Position numbers and translations under genes: made by a program
Shown here: piece after piece, positions 63,895 through 64,000 of the stretch
How positions within the stretch are numbered: position 1 is the stretch's first letter
Layout of the letters: the number at the start of each line of letters is the position of its first letter
Origin: an uncultured Verrucomicrobiota bacterium
Lineage (GTDB): Bacteria > Verrucomicrobiota > Verrucomicrobiia > Opitutales > Opitutaceae
DNA length: 64,000 bases
Reading direction: 5' to 3'
Assembly: GCA_903898675.1 (NCBI GenBank)
Contig: CAIUGM010000022.1
Span: forward strand, 288,293-352,292
The notes under the pieces: generated by a model
Databases searched by the model: none
Seen by the model: the letters and a program-made list of their open reading frames with translations, nothing else
Told to the model about the DNA's origin: nothing

Positions 63895-64000
63895 TGTCGG
63901 TCTGGGCCAATAAAAAGGACCCAGATCATGAAAGGTAAACGCTACAGTACAGAGGAGAAAGTCCGTATCCTGCGGGACGTGGACGGAGGCAAGAGCATCG
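63895..64000 (+). mobile_element. IS3-family insertion sequence, left end (partial)
   Basis: The left end of an insertion sequence cut by the window. TCTGGGCC (63901-63908) and GGACCCAGA (63917-63925) form a stem-loop just ahead of the transposase start, embedding the ribosome binding site. The exact terminal base is not determined because the other end is out of view. Confidence 0.75.
63928..64000 (+). CDS. IS3-family transposase OrfA (3' partial)
   Basis: Only the first 24 residues are in the window (starting MKGKRYSTEEKVRILRDVDG). They match the start of the helix-turn-helix OrfA of IS3-type elements. A clear Shine-Dalgarno sequence (AAAAAGGA, 63912-63919) precedes it by eight bases, in contrast to nearly all other genes here, which fits an incoming element. 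OrfB, which carries the catalytic triad, would lie beyond the window. Confidence 0.85.
   Translation, partial: MKGKRYSTEEKVRILRDVDGGKSI

Overview
The window is GC-rich bacterial chromosomal DNA. It looks like Verrucomicrobiota, most likely the Opitutales/Opitutaceae. This is inferred from overall gene style, a short 196-residue EF-Ts, exported arabinofuranosidases, almost no Shine-Dalgarno sequences, and abundant palindromic intergenic repeats. No rRNA is present to confirm it.

Left part (1-26.7 kb). A branched-chain amino acid ABC operon (livH, cut by the window edge, then livM-livG-livF) is followed by a small secreted protein, htpG and a large exported tricorn-type S41 protease. Next is a minus-strand pair: a small unknown gene coupled by an ATGA overlap to a MamK-like bacterial actin. 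Divergent from it is a compact chaperone-usher locus (secreted SCPU/pilin-like subunit, PapD-like chaperone, usher). Then come an M3 metallopeptidase, a large membrane protein, a hotdog thioesterase and a complete tripartite RND efflux operon.

Mobile region (27.4-32.4 kb). A ThuA-like gene has lost its start codon at about 27,446. To its right is a compact element with a MobF/TrwC-type relaxase-helicase, a 614-bp gene-free stretch packed with perfect hairpins, and a tyrosine integrase. The element ends at the 3' end of a tRNA-Ser(CGA). No coupling protein or type IV secretion genes are present, so it resembles an integrative mobilizable element or the remnant of one. The partial IS3-type insertion sequence at the right edge of the window is a second mobile element.

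Right part (32.4-64 kb). DUF983, tsf and rpsB are followed by an L-arabinose cluster: galM, araB, an exported GH51, araA, araFGH, araD and a small exported protein. A formylglycine-enzyme-like gene with an APC permease comes next, then a second sugar ABC transporter (permease, binding protein, ATPase) separated by long inverted repeats. The rest is a serine hydrolase with a duplicated C-terminal module, an ECF sigma factor with a membrane partner, a LacI regulator with a second exported GH51, galK, an initiator tRNA, three small exported or membrane proteins, an MFS transporter and a PUA-like protein. Together the GH51 enzymes, AraFGH, AraBAD, GalM, GalK and the second sugar ABC transporter suggest scavenging of arabinose- and galactose-containing plant polysaccharides.

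Intergenic DNA carries at least six REP/BIME-like elements bounded by GTAG...CTAC, plus other long inverted-repeat families lying mostly between cistrons.
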